A stretch of DNA of 64,000 nt, taken from positions 7,369,609 to 7,433,608 of the forward strand of contig JAGGNK010008337.1 of NCBI GenBank assembly GCA_017590115.1, given 5' to 3'. The stretch is from Montifringilla adamsi (lineage: Eukaryota > Chordata > Aves > Passeriformes > Passeridae). The notes beneath the pieces are model-generated. The model saw only the letters and a program-made list of their open reading frames with translations. It had not been told where the DNA came from and ran no database searches. A program made the translations under genes and the position numbers. This document shows, in pieces, positions 13,101-27,733 of the stretch (the first letter of the stretch is position 1; each line of letters opens with the position of its first letter).

Positions 13101-16100
13101 AAATTAAATACCACCATTTTTGCACCAGTTTCATTTTTCCTGATGTTGCTTTTGTTGGCAGTTTCCTTTCATTTTTTTAAGCAAGGGGAGGGGAAAGATA
13201 GAAAAAAGAAATTAGAGTAATTCATTCATATTCAATAAAGTCTTTCAAAAAGTCACTGTCTTAATATGAAATCATCTTTTCAGCAGGAAAAATTGTTGGC
13301 ATTAAGTATAAATGTTTTCAGTTCCATTAAAAAAAGGAGCTGCTAACATGTTTTCAGTATGTGAAAAGCTCTTTTCAACATAAAAGTGTTTCTTTAAATG
13401 AAAATGCTGCAGCTGTGCTCAAGCAATCTAGGAAGGAGAATTTCTGGAGTCACTGTCAAAAGAGATTAGCTTTACAGAATAAGCAAGTAGGTCACTGTTA
13501 CAGAAAAAGCCGTCTCTTGGCGGTTACTTGTCTAGACAGCGAAAAACGTTCCTCATCTGCTAAACCTTAATTCAAGGAAAAAGGAAAAAAAACACAACAA
13601 CAACAAAAAAAAAAAAAAAAATCAACAGTACCACTGGCAGATTTTTGTCTTGAAGGCTATACAGCAGAGGCAGATTTCCAGCAGCTCAGCAATACTTCAG
13701 CTGAAACTCTATAATCAAGGGAGATGCCCTTTACACAAGGATTCTGTCAATACCACTCTCTGACTCCAATGGAAGGTCAAAGAGATTTTCAAATACCAAA
13801 CAAATGTACATTTGGAAAGCTCAAGAAGAATGGACAATCAGTTTTCTTTTTTTTCTTCTTCTATCTCTCTCATAGAGGAAAAAAAAAAGGAGATCTTTAT
13901 ACATGCACTCCTTTTGACTGCTTTCCACAGCAGGCAAGGTAACTGCCTAACAGAATTCTGACAATAATAGGAAGGACAAGAAATTTTGCCTTGATATTCA
14001 CCAAATTTCAAGAAAAACTAGGAGGACAGGGAGAGTAGTAAACTTGCCCCCTTCAGGGAGCAAAGTGCCTCAAGCACACTTGCAGCAATCTTTCAAAGTA
14101 GGCTTAATAAGACCTGACAATAGAAGCTAAAATTCCTGAGCAAGTGTCAGAAAAAGAAAGAAACAAGTGATGTAAGAAGGATCCCAGTAATTGAAGTCTG
14201 AGAAGTCATTTTCCAACACAAATCTTTTGTTTCTATCCCCAGAGGTTAGCTGTCCTGCACCATGTTTGTTTTAAAGCAGTTGAATTTGTTCAGTGTAATA
14301 TGCAAACAAAACAGAAATCGTGGCTAATCCTGGCAGAACAAGATGGAAAACTTTGCTGACATAGAAAATGAGATTAGCAGAAAGCTAAAAGTATTTCTCT
14401 CCTCCGCTGCCTCCTCCCCTTGCCAAAAAAAATCCGGAATATATATGAAAACATCTTGCAACTGCTCATTGCTGGATGCTACACAGATGCTTAAGACATA
14501 TTTTATCCAAAGCTACATGCGTGAATCCAGGTCTCAAATCTTTTAATGCTATTGAGATAAATGTGTTTTTATTAACAAGTACACTTGGGAACTGCATTTG
14601 GAACAACAAGCAGTATTTGATCCAGCAAGGCCAACTGCTGAGCCCTGCCCTTGGGTCACAACAACCCCAAACAGTGCTACTGGCTGGGGGCAGAGTGGCT
14701 GGGAAGCTGCCCAGTGGAAAAGGGCCTGGGGGTGCTGGTCAACAGCAGCTGAACACGAGCCAGCACGTCCAAGCAGGCCACTGACATCCTGGCCTGTGTC
14801 AGCGATGATGAGGGCAGCAGGAGCAGGGCAGGACTGGCCCCTGTGCTCAGCACTGCTGAGGCCACACCTCGAGGGCTGCGTCCAGTTCTGGGCTGTCACT
14901 GCAAGAAGGACAGTACTGGAGAGAGTCCAGAGAAGGGTCATTGTGGTGTCCACAGTCTCTGGAAAATTCCCTTATCCCAGGATTTGTTCCTGGGAAGCTG
15001 AGAAGCCTCAGACAAAAGAAAAACAATTATTATCTCATTTGCTTCTCCTGTGTTTTGCTCCTTTGAAACATGTTTGAAGATTGTTTGCCCATGAGTGATT
15101 GTTTCACTTAATTCTGGTGTGAGTTGTTTTCACTCATTGGCCAATCAGGGCCAAGCTGTGTTGAGACTCTGAAAAAAGTCAGGAGTTTTCATTATTATCT
15201 TTTTAACACTGAGTAAATACCCTTTCTGTATTCTTTAGTGTAGTTTAGTATTCTTTAATATAATACAGTATTATAAAGTAATAAATTAGCCTTTGAGAAT
15301 ATGGAGTCAAATTCATCATTCCTCCCTACAGCAGGAATCCCTGCAAATACAAAAGGCCATGGAGCTGAGGAAGGGTCTGGAGGATGAGTCTGATGAGGAG
15401 CAGCTGAGGTTGTTGAGCCTGAAGAAGAGAAGGCTCAGGGGAGACCTTATCACTCTACAACTCCCTGACAGGAGCCTGCAGCCAGGTGAGGGTCGGTCTC
15501 TTCTCCCAGGTAACAAGTGACAGAACAAGAGGAAACAGCCTCAAACTGCACCAGGGGAAGTTAAGGTTGGACACCAGGAAGAATTTCTTCACTTGAAGGT
15601 TGGTTAAGCATTTGAACAGGCTTCCCAGGGAGGTGATGGAGTCACCACCCCTGGAAATGTTCAAGAGACAACTGGACATAGCACTTAGTGCCATGGTCTA
15701 GTTGGCATGGTGGTGTTCGGGCAAAGGCTGGGATGGCTCAATGATCTTGTCAAGGTTTTCACTGTCAAAATGGACAAAACCTTTTTTGTCTTAGATGTCT
15801 GTTCTTGTGTGCCTCATGAGGTCTCTGCAAAGACTAATCTCAGAAAAAATTCTCTGCTGCGTTTTAGATTTCTATATCCAGATTATTTTCTTACACCTCC
15901 CTGACTAGCACAGAGGCTGACAATTTGATGGTATAAATAAAACACTACATATTTTATTGTCCCACTCACACAGAAGTTCACTTTCCAGCTTAACCAGAAC
16001 ATTTGGGCACCAAGTACTGGCAGACTTCACTTGCCTCTTCCTACAGGTCCTCTCCTTTGATTTCAGCACAATCTCACTGCCGTTTATAGCAAATGCTACA

Positions 16101-19100
16101 TCATCATCTCAAAAGCCAAGCAAGAACCCAGGTTCAGGAAACATGAGAGGAGCTGCCCACTCTAGCACAGCCCCAACTTCAGTACCAACAGGAGAGCCCT
16201 GTCCCTCACCACAACCTCTTTAACAGGGTATGGGCATTAAGGCTAACTATAAATTCAGTAGTTTTACCTAAACCTTTATTTTACTTCTCTTTCACTGTGG
16301 ACTTCAGTATGGTGTTGATTTAAAGATGTACAATTCAAATACATTCCTAGAAGATCTCTTTCCACGATGAATTGTTGATTTTATTTTTATTATCATTGAT
16401 GAAGCAAAGCTCCTTTATTTCTAAGGAGAAGAAAAAAAATCTGCTCGATTTTTTAGACTTAGAAATATTAGAAACATTACATCTCTGTCAGAAGCAAGTA
16501 AATATCAAGAGACAACTCAGGTATCCCATAGCATTAAACAAACATCCACCTCACCAAAGACTTCTTTTAACAGATGTGAGCCTGAGATAACAGCAGAGGA
16601 AGAGAGAAATATAAGTCCTTATCATCTGATCCTTTTATAATCTTGTTGAAGCATCTCGAAAAGGTTGGCTTAGACATAGTTATTTTTCATTACTCAAAAT
16701 CCTGCCAGGGATTCATCTATCTTATGCCTCTGGATGGCTCCCAGTACCCAATGAGTACCATGGAGACAGGAGATAGCCCAGAGCCCTTTCCCATTTAAGC
16801 CATGAGACATTAGTAATATTTTAGCTTTTATTTGTTGATATATTCTCCTGTTCCAATGGAGCACAGCAAGTTTGGGAGATCTGAACTCCCAAGATCACAA
16901 GAACATAGAAAAATAAAAAAAAGTTAGAATGAGCCACATGCACAAACCCCTTTTCCAGGGGCTTGAAAGGACAGTCAGAAGTAGCTTCTCCATCCCCTGT
17001 CACCCACTTTCTTTAGAGCACTTTACACCAGGCAACTCCCACTACTTCTGCTAACACACTCCTTTCCATCCATGCTCAAGGCAATTGATAACACTAAAGG
17101 TGTCATCAGAAAAAGAAAAATTTATTTTGCCATTGCAAGTGAAAATGGCTGTGGTGATAAAGAAATTATTTTGAACTAGTCACAGAACTACCAATACTCA
17201 GTACCTCAAAACCTCCACAAAGGCTGCTGGGATCCCACTGTGGGGAGGAGGAGGAAGAGAAAAATACTCTCTCACACCCCTCAGACTCATCTGAGTCACA
17301 GAAGGGCTGCACAGACACAGAAACATCTGCATGTTCAAGTTCCCTTTTGCTTTCCACTCAGTTTTGCACGTGGGAGCCTTCTTGCAGGTGGGTTATCACA
17401 CAGCCAGTCTGATGAAGAAACCACTGAAACGGTAATGCAGAAACTCTCTGGACAGGATCCCTTCTGTCAGGTCTCCATGCGCTACCTTCTCAGGAGCAGA
17501 GAACGCCCAGCAGTTCACCAGCTGCCAGCCTGACCTACCTGAGCCACACCACACCTCAGCCAGGTGGCACTCGCTCTCCCCAGGCTCCTTGCACAGCTCC
17601 ACCACATCCCTGCAGGTTGTCTCGGGGGTGACTGGCACCTCTGTGAAGTGCTGCTCGTTGTTACTGAGGTACACGGTCAGAAACATCTGCAGGAGACAAA
17701 GGCAACAGCACACGGTTACTTTCCAACACAAAGGCAGGCTGCACCTTGGAGTCACAGCCTGCTGTTAAATGCATTCTTTCCCACACAGATAACATCTTAT
17801 CAACTACAATGGGTACAATTTTCTAAACAACCCCGAATTTCTTTAAGGTATAAGCAAGAGAGGTGCTGCAGAAGTAATCCCCTGCTCAACTAAATTACAT
17901 TGCTGGAGGATTACTCAGGTTTAAATCTGGATCTGGTGCTCCTTCCTTCCCTCTTCAGGTGACGTGTCAGAACTCCTCCCACATTAGTAGATGTGTATGT
18001 ATCCTGCAATCATTTGAGACAGCAGGAGAAACAGTCAACTAGAGTTCAGCAGGAGTGAAAAACAATGGTAATTACATCTGGTATAAAAAAACACCAGAGT
18101 TTGCCACATAGGTAGCATCTATTCCTTCCACATAGGTAGTGGAGTGGAAACACAATTTGCATTTCTGTAACATATTTCATAGAAAGGTTCCTAGAAACAC
18201 AAGTCACCTTGCTGTGCTTAGCCTTAGCCTGAATACAAGGTCACCCCCAAACCCCATTTCCAGGAAATCAAGGATATTTTACTTGGCTTCCTCTTCACAG
18301 CTGGAGAAGGCTCCTTGATCTTTGGTTTTTCTGTTTATACACACCACACAGAAGTTCTTGCTCGTGTCTTTCCTGCCACAACTACTAAACGAGCATTCTA
18401 AAAAGTTAGCTGCCATATTTGATAGAAAATGTTGATGATTACTGCCTCTGAGCACCATCTAACTACATGCCATTAATATTAAACTGCTACCAAAGTTTAG
18501 CTGCTAGCTAAAAACTAACGTCAATTCTCTTGAGCCCAATTCTCAACCTCAGTCTCAAGTGGCTGTTAGTTACATGGTCTCCAGCAAGGCAGAAATCAGT
18601 CAAATATCTCCAGAAAGCAATTTCTTATCTCCACTAAGCATTTCAAGCAACAGCAATCTATACAATTCAGGATTTTTCATACAGATGGAAAAGGTGCTTT
18701 CTCAAGAAAAGACACAAATCCTTGCCTGTCCTCATTTCTAAAGGGTGAAGGGGGTATACACCCTTAGGAGCAACAGTTCAGAAGGCCAAAGAGGAGGAAA
18801 AGGAGGTCAAATCAAACAAGGGGGGAGAGGTATAATACCCCTTCTAAATAATTTTAAATAATCATTTTTAAAAAGTAACAAAACCATTACCACATGCACT
18901 GTTTTTGTGATTTTGTGTAAATACTATGGAATTAGAGTTTTTTATGCATTTGCAAAGAGAAATTTAGCCCCATCTGTTTCACAGCTTTAGGAATCCGCTG
19001 TTGGGGATTCTCAGGGAACACAACCATGCACATGCACATTCCTGATGTCTCCAAAGCCTTTCCAGGGCTCTTTTGAGTGCCAAGATCCCCTTCAACCCTA

Positions 19101-22100
19101 TATGAGAGACTGCCTTTACTCTTTTAAAAGCTTTGACAAAACCACTCCAGACTCTGCACATCTTGTTACACAGACTGCAAGTATGTGGCCCACTTCTGGC
19201 AGTGTAAACACTTGCAAACTGTTTTTTGGGCCCTGGCACTACACCAAGAACACAGAATTTCTGACCACTGGTTTTGCCCAGCTCCCCAAGACAAGGGTTT
19301 CTGATAAATTCCTGAATACCTTCTACAAATATTTACAGAGAGGAAAAAGCCTGCTGAAAGTGAGCTCAAAACTGCCTGATGGCTACATTCCCCCAACCAA
19401 TTCCTTGTCACTTTATGGGAGGGGGAAAAACCCCAAGAAATCAACAAGAAAACCAAACAAAAAAGCCAAACTTGGAGCTTGTAAGAAGGGAAACTAGGAG
19501 AGAGAATGTGGAGATAGCTAACATCAGTTTACCACACACTTATTGTATAGTGAAGATGAGCACAATGGGTTCTGCTGTCGACAGCACAAGGAGGTAGTGA
19601 CCTAAATTAAGGGACAAAGCTTTCCAAGCAGGAACTCTGACACTTGGCTTTAATCTTTTGTCACAGAACACACTACCTTTCAGATTCAGTGTCTCTGACT
19701 CCCTTAGAAAAGCCTGACAGTGAAGGATGTCAGGTGCAGCCAGGTAAGAATATCTCTTAACCACAATTACTGGGGCAGAAAAGTATAAAATAAAAAAGAA
19801 GTTCCAAGTAGATTTACAGAAGTGTTATGTAGGTGTGTAAAACATATCAACCTTTCACATTTAATGCTGTACAACCTTGTATTCAGAACAGGAATGCCAT
19901 TCAGAAATGGCACAGGCTGTGTGTCTGCAATAACATTTGTTAATTCAAAAGATGAGCTCACAGATGGGAATTAAGAGAAAATTATACAAACCATGGCATT
20001 ATACACAAAGCAGACCTAATTTGACCCTAGCTGGGCTGTTCACTCTTCAGTGTGCCTGTCTATATCCAGTTGTTAATCCTTAGGATTTAGCAATGCAGAC
20101 AACTACACAGGAAGGATCACGAGCTGCCATTTCCATCCACAATGCTCAGGATAATTACTAATACATTAAGCCAAGAGCACTCAAACCTGCTGTGTGGGGG
20201 CCATTGCTGGGACTTGGGAGTGTGTGCATTACCTCTAGCCTACATACTCCAGGAACTAAGGAAAGGAAAAGCAAGCAAACTGCAAATTCCCTAAAAAACA
20301 TACCTTCAAGTCCTTAGAGTCTAAAGCAACTAAAATGTTATGATACTGATGTTATCTCATCCTTCTTCCCTTCAGCTCCAGGGGCAATGCTGAGATGATC
20401 AAGTTCCGCAAGCAGCTGCGCTACTCTCGCACCAAACGGTGTCACATTTGTCACCACCACTGCCTGCTCACCTGCAGGGCCTCCTGGGGCACCCTGCTGC
20501 CCACCTGGACACACTGGAGCCTAGAGCAAGCTGACCAGAGAGTATCCATCCTCTTCCCAGAGAGGAGTGGGAAAGGTGAAGAAGCCAATGCGAACCAAAC
20601 GCCTGCTACGGCTTCTTGGTGCTGCTCATCCCCCTTGGTGGCTGCTGTGGCTGGCATCACCTCCAACTGGGATCCCCAGGACTCACTCCTGCTTCCCTTG
20701 GGAATGGTTCAACTGGGACATTCATTAACCACCCCACCAGTTAGTTTGTATCACTGTTTTATTGCTGTGTGGCAACAAGAAACAAAGGAAATGAGTACTC
20801 TCAGGACACTTTGTCCATAAGCTGGAATCCTTACATCCATCTAGAGCACAAAAGAGTTTCTCGCTCCTCCCTGAAACTGAAGATGTTAAGACAGCTGGAT
20901 ACAAACATCCAGCAATTTTAGAGGAGAAAAAGAAAGCCCAACATGCAAAAACTTCAGTTTCAAACTAGGAATAAATGAAGCACTTGATTAAAAAAAAAAA
21001 AAAAACAAAAGGAAGACAAATTTCAATCAGACCTTTTATTTTTTTTTTAAAGATAGCATTAAAGCAATTACTGAAACATCTGACAATTCCATACAGCCTT
21101 GGATGAGAGTTTTTTCCTCTAGACTTACAAAAATTGAGTTTTATGAACGCCCAGCACACACACCAAGCATTTTTTGAACAGGACTCAGATCCCTAAATTA
21201 AGGTCTAAACTAAAAGATTGCCCTCCCTTTTCCCAGCCCAAAACCATGCTCATGATAGGTACTGAAAAGCTCTAAAATATAAAGGCACTGCAGCACTTTG
21301 GCATACTTTGGGAGAAACCAGGGGTGTTGTGTATCTACTGAAGCAGTTCCTTTTAAAAATCACATCACAGATTTCAGCTGACTCTGCTCCAGCTTAGAAA
21401 ATAGAAGTTTGCAGTTATGGAGCCACCAAATGAGGCAGTTCGATCGGCTGCACCAAGGACATCAGAGAGAAGCCCAAGGTCACAGGAGCTAAAGCAAGGG
21501 AGAGTTTTTGCAAGGAATGACTGCAGTGTTTGACTTACAAACAACTGGATGGAAAAACAGAGTACTGAACATAAAGGACCTCGTGTCTCAAAAAAGCCTG
21601 CCGCTTAAGTCACAAATGTTTAAAAAATTCACATTGGTGTGAAGTACAACTTTGAGTACTGCCAGCACGAAATATATCATTTTGCTTCAACTCATATTAT
21701 TTATGAATGAGCTCCAACTACAGCCACTAAGGATCATAACACACCCAGGAACAGGAAGGGAGCTTAGTAAGAAAAGCAACCAAACACAAGGACAGAATAG
21801 GGCATAAATTAAATCACATCATGGGCCATTTCTATCTCTCTTCTGCACATCAAACAGCCTTACCTTTGCCTGCAAATCTGACCTATTCATTGCTGAGCTC
21901 ATCAACGGGATCATTCCACACAATTACACCAATATTAAATACAAAAGGTCTCAACATCTGCAAATACATTTTCAACTGAAAGTAAAAGAATGCCTAGCTC
22001 TGCTAAAGTGCTATGCTATGACCACATTCTATTCTGGCTCCTGCTTTGTTGCCACACAACAAAAACTAAAAACAAAATAATTCCTTTTAAAAATCCAAAC

Positions 22101-25100
22101 CCAGAATAAACCATTTCCAAAAACTAACCTGAGCAAACATATGTCTTATAATTCCCATCCATCCAACAAGATATCATTTCACATCAAAGGCCTTGAATCA
22201 CTCTTCTCCTTAGATCAGAAAGCCCCAATTATTGATTAAAGTAGGGGGAACAGAAATGCAATTTACTTTGCAGCTTTGATGGTGTTTCTGCAAGGATCAG
22301 ACTTCTCTTATTCCTTAGTTATTATAAAGCTGATGTTACTCATCTTTGGAATTAAAAGGGTGCTAAATTGGATACTTTCTAATTCATACACTAATAGCAT
22401 TCAAGTATTGAGGTTTCAGATATTCAGAAGAACACTCTTATATGGGGCATGATGTAAATTAAAATACACTTAATTAATTCCTGAAACTACCTGAGTTAAA
22501 AGGAACACATTTCCCCCCTCCCCACGTTTCTAGGGAAAGATCTAACTCCGATCATAAAACATCAGCAATGGGCAACAATCAGCAAAACTCAGTCCCTTAT
22601 AAAACAAAATCAAGAAGAGAATATATTAAAAAAATAACAACGTAACCCTGTTTTTCACTATTGTCTGGATTCCTAACTTTACGGCGGCTTCCTGCACAGC
22701 ATGCACTATACAACACAAACCATGGCATCTATTCACACAGTATTCTTCAGCTTCAAAGCACTTTATGACCAGGAAGTCATGACACAAGCAAGCAGTTTCC
22801 TACTTTACAGGCAGGGAAACTGAGGCACACAAGGAGGCTACAGCAGAGCCAATCCCATTATTTGATAGCCAAACAAGCATACTGCCTCTGGAAAAACCGA
22901 TTCATTTTGTTACTTTGCATCAGAGCAAATAACATCATTCTGTACCACATTCCTTATTTGCTACATTTCAGACTGAAACCTAATCCCTTCAAGCACTCAT
23001 TACCTGTGTTGAAGGTTTTTATATTTCCATAACACAGCTAAGTAATGGTTTTAGCTTGCATAACAAATTTTCTCAGCTCTCATTTCTAAGCACACATTAG
23101 AAGTCGTTCTTTTAGGTCTTTTCAAACCTAAACAGTTTCTATGAATTTACATCCTGAACTAAAAAGTAATTTTAGAAGCAAGTTTTAGTTAACTGAAAAA
23201 CTAGCAACATAGAAATTTTAGAATTAATAGATTAACTATCACATATCAAGAACAGGTGAGAGAAATTTTGCGTTTACCCACAGTTTAAACTACTACTAAG
23301 TCTTCCCTGATAAATACAAAACCCCTCCAGACAAAGAGTTTTAAATTTAAGTCTTGCATCTTACCTAGTGGGAGCAATGATGCTGCACCTCCCCATATGG
23401 CTACAAAGAAATCAGTGGCTAAAACAGATATTTTTGCTGACTTGATGCAACTTTCTAAACAACAGAAGACAGCCTGCACAACAGCACATTTTCCTGTTCT
23501 GAGAAGCAGCAGTCAGAGCTGGTGCACAGTTACAGCTCTCCATTCAGTGCAAAGTACACCACAACAACAGAGTAATTCAGTGATTCTTCTGCATGAAGTT
23601 CCTCAGACCCTGAAAGCCATCCTTTGATAGGCAACATCCTCCCTTATTGTGTCTAAAGATTAAGGTGAGCAAAAGATTAAGGTAAGCAAAGATAATAATA
23701 GACTTACTAGAACATGGGATGACTGCTATCCCTGATCCTTTCCATATTCAGCTGTTCAACAAGGGCTCAACAGAAATGCAGAGTAAAGTTTAGTACTTGC
23801 CTCCGGCCACGCCCAAACGCACGGAGTTCAGCTCTTGCCATCTCGCCCTCCTACTCCGTTTATTTTGCACTGGCTTTGGGCCATAAATACGGCAAAGGAA
23901 GTTATGATGCAAGGTAGGTGGAGTACAGTAGGAAGCACCATGGGATTGTTCAGATTATTCCCAGTCTATATAAAGCACAGCCCTTTTCCCTTTTCATTGT
24001 ATCACAGCAGAAAACAAGACTGAGCCTTTACTCTCAATGGCATGGTAGTTTTTACTTGAAACAATAAGTTTGTTATGCATTTGTATTTTATCTTCAGCAA
24101 AAATGTCAATTTTTTCCAGGACTTAAAATACAACGTATATCTATGTGCACTTTGAGGAAGGGATGGGGAAAATGAGCTGGAAGCAGCAAAGAGAAAGCTT
24201 TCCCCTTCTTTTTTTTTTCTCCTCCCTCTTATCCTTACTGTGGAGAGAACAGAATGAAAGCCATCTGCTTATGGTATATGCTAGTTCAACTGGGCAAAGG
24301 CTGTAGCACAAATGCCACATTACATCTCACTATCAGGCATCTGAATCATCATGATGGGAATCTGAAGAGCTGCAAGGGAAACAGTCCAAGTTCTGGCCAA
24401 GTATTGTTACTGTCTGAAATTAATGGATGGATGCTTGCTCTCATTCTAATTCATGGACTTCAACCTCAACAACAGAACTCAGCGCTGCAGTTCAGACTTA
24501 CTAATGAAGAATATGCAATAAGAATTTTCCTGCCAAATCTTGTAGAAAATCATTACCTTAGATTAGCAATTTTGATTTTGTGAAGTCTATCAGGACTGGT
24601 AAACACAGGATTCCTGACCTACATCCCCTCTTCTTTCAGCTGAGCATTATGCACCAAGTCTTTCAGAGAGCTTTCCAAACAAAGACTTTTACTTTGAACC
24701 CAAGTTACATTTTCTAACTTGACATTTTTCTTCAGGCATTTTCATATACAAGAAAGCAAAAGTCCTCCCACAAGCCAGACACCAGAAACGTCTATGCAAA
24801 TAAAGCTCACTATTTTGGATGAACACTCAGCATAGGAGCAACCTAGCTCCCCATTCCTTGGCTGAGCTACCACATATCACACAAGGCAAGAAAATCTCAA
24901 ACAAAGGTGGTTTTTAAAGCCACCCATACTTTTACACTGCAAGTACCTATTGCAACATCAGCATTTAGTAGGAAAAAAAAATCTCCAAGTTTGTTGTGGG
25001 TTGACCCTGGCTGGATATGCCAGGCTCCCACCAAAGCCTCTCTATCACTCCCCTCTGCAAATGAATGAGGGAGACAAAATAGAATGAAGGATTCATACAT

Positions 25101-27682
25101 TGAGATAAGAAGCTGGAGATCACTCCCCAAATAATGCCACAGGCAAAAGAGATTCAAATTAGAGATATTAATTGGATTTATGATTAAAAAACTCAGAGCA
25201 GGAGAATATGACCTTTCCCCCACCTTTCCAGCTCTCGCTCTTCCCCCTCAGCAGTGAAGGGACATGGGAACAGGGACTGTGGTCAGTTCATCACATGTTG
25301 TTCCTGCTGCTGCTCAGGGAAAGGAGTCCTTCCCCTGCCACAGTGAGGGGTCCCTGCCACAGGATAAAGATCTCCATGAACTTCTCCAGTGTGAGTCCAC
25401 CCCAGGGTAACAGTTCTCCACAAGCTTTCAGAGTTCAGTGCTTCAGAAGCACAGCCTGCTCCAGAGTGAGTCTCCACAGAGTCACAGGTCCTACTAGGAA
25501 ACCTGCTCCAGCATGGGCTCCTCTCTCCACAGGTCTGAAGGTTTCCTCCAGGAGCCTCTTCCACCATGGGCCTCCCACAGGTTCAGAGCCCATTCACAGA
25601 CTCTTTTGAGGCATCCCCCTACTCCAGTGGGGGTCTCCTCCAAGGGCTGCAGGTGGATCTCTGCATCCCTATGGATCTCCAAGAGCTGCAGGGGCACAGC
25701 TGCCTCACCACAGTCTTCACCACAGGCTGCCAGGGAATCTCACTTCCAGTGCCTGGAGCACCTCCTCCTCTTCCTCCTGAGCTGACTTTTGTGTCTGCAG
25801 AGTTGTTTCTCTCATATATTCTCACTCTGCTCTTCTCCAGCCATAATTACATCTGCACAGTATCTTTTTTTTCCTTCTTCCTAAATATGTTATCCCAGAG
25901 GTGCTGCCACCATTTCTGACTGGTCCAGCCCTGGCCAGTGCTGGGTCCATTTTGGAGCTAGCTGGAATTGCCTCTGCTGGACATAGAGGAAGCTTCTGGA
26001 AGTTTCTCACAGAAGCCACCCGTGTAGCTCCCCCCCCCACCCCCATCACCAAAACCTGGCTATACAAACCCAATACAAGGATAAAAACCAAACAAATTTG
26101 CCTGTAAGATATATAAAATACATTGGTTTCAGTAACACATGTAGGAAACCACAGCCTTTTGCTGAGTACTCACATTTGCCAACACCAATCATCTACAGCT
26201 CGTTCTGCTCAGACCTGAATCCACTTGAATTTGCACCAACGTAGTCAAACAACTGCAGAAATCCAGAGTAAACAAACCCTGCATATATTCTTCATATTAT
26301 ACACACAGCAACATGTTCACAGATCCCTGTCACTGCCATCTGTGTAGCTCCTCTCCTTTAACATATTCCCTTCCACCCCAAAATACTCTTTCCCTTTCTC
26401 CCCAAATCCTTCCTCGTGGCTCCTTGCAGACACCACTTTTGCACTGTTGGGCACTTCCCCATCAACTCCTGCAAGCTGACTGTCAGAAAAGCAAGCCCAC
26501 ACATGGTGTTTGGGCTTGTACTCTTGGTGTCCTACTTGCAGCTTGCTCCTCCTCCTCCGGGAGCCAGCAAAGGAGAATTGGATTTTTGGAGGTTTGCCCC
26601 TTCAGGCAGACTATGCCTCATCTGCTGAATTCAGCACCAAGTTAAAACATTTCATACACAAGCAGAATGAAATTAATGTTATTTTCAGGCAGATAAAAAA
26701 ATTCTACCATGTAATTCTTACAATAGATACATACTACAGAAAAGGGGAACAGTCCAACTCATACAACATAATCACAGGGGGGTTCCAGTTGCTCCTCTTC
26801 CCATTCTTCAGTATCAAAACATGGCCTGTTCCCAATGATTCTAAAGCCAAGGCAACATCCAAGCATAATGAGTGGGGTTATGAACTCAAGCTTAAGCCTG
26901 AATCATCTCAATTTTCTGTACTTACGTCAAACCCAGAGGAAGTCTTTGTACAAAAGAAAAAAAGGTAGTAATAACTTCATAAAGGAAAATAAAAAAGAAA
27001 GTAGGCTGCTCTTGCTGTAATAGAGCTTCCCCCCATTGGGAATAAGTGTTATGGTTCCTTCAGCTTCCTACATGGCCAGAAGCCAAAGAAGGGCCACACT
27101 AAGGGCTCCCTCTGGGGACTTGGGAGAATTACACATCTCAAGACAGTCCTTTAAAATGCAGGTACTTTCTCATAATGAAAGAAAGCCCAGTGTTATTCCT
27201 GGCAATAAAAAAAGATTTCGTACAAGACAAGACTCTTACTGGAGAAAAGCAAAAATAGATGTGCATCAGGGATAAAGGCATATTTAACACCACCTACACC
27301 TAAACAACACAGGCTATCACAGGATCTGGCACCTTCCCCACCCACACCACACCTCCCACTGCCTAAGACACCAACTCTTCCTGAGTTTAAAAACCCTCCT
27401 TTTCTGCTTTTCCAGCCAACTCATAATAATCTCACCAATAAAAAGACAATCAACATTCACACCAGGAAGCAACTCCACCTCAGCCCACCAGATCACACAA
27501 GGCAAAGTCACATTTATCATACAGCAAGTGCCTACCCATACATCAAGCACATTTATCACTTAAATTCTATTTACTGGAACCAGGTGGCTGTGCTGGTGGG
27601 AGCACCCGTGGGGGAGGGCAGGGTATGGAAGCAGAAGAGAGGAATTTCTTTTTTTGTGAGTCAATGTATCTAAAACGGTATC

Positions 27683-27733
<51 letters not shown>

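Larger units (their letters stand above)
11740..17538 (-). other. TP53BP2 intron 2
   Basis: 5799 bp. It contains the CR1 copy at 14620-15757 interrupted by a solo LTR. An A-run sits at about 13603-13620 and a C-rich patch at about 12145-12165. The rest is unassigned. Confidence 0.75.

Noticed and set aside
14549..15077. Open frames of 134 and 159 codons
   Set aside because: They cover the CR1 fragment and the inserted LTR, and are repeat-derived.
25208..25919. Open frames of 90-133 codons on both strands
   Set aside because: They fall inside the solo LTR with its GC-rich repeat ladder.
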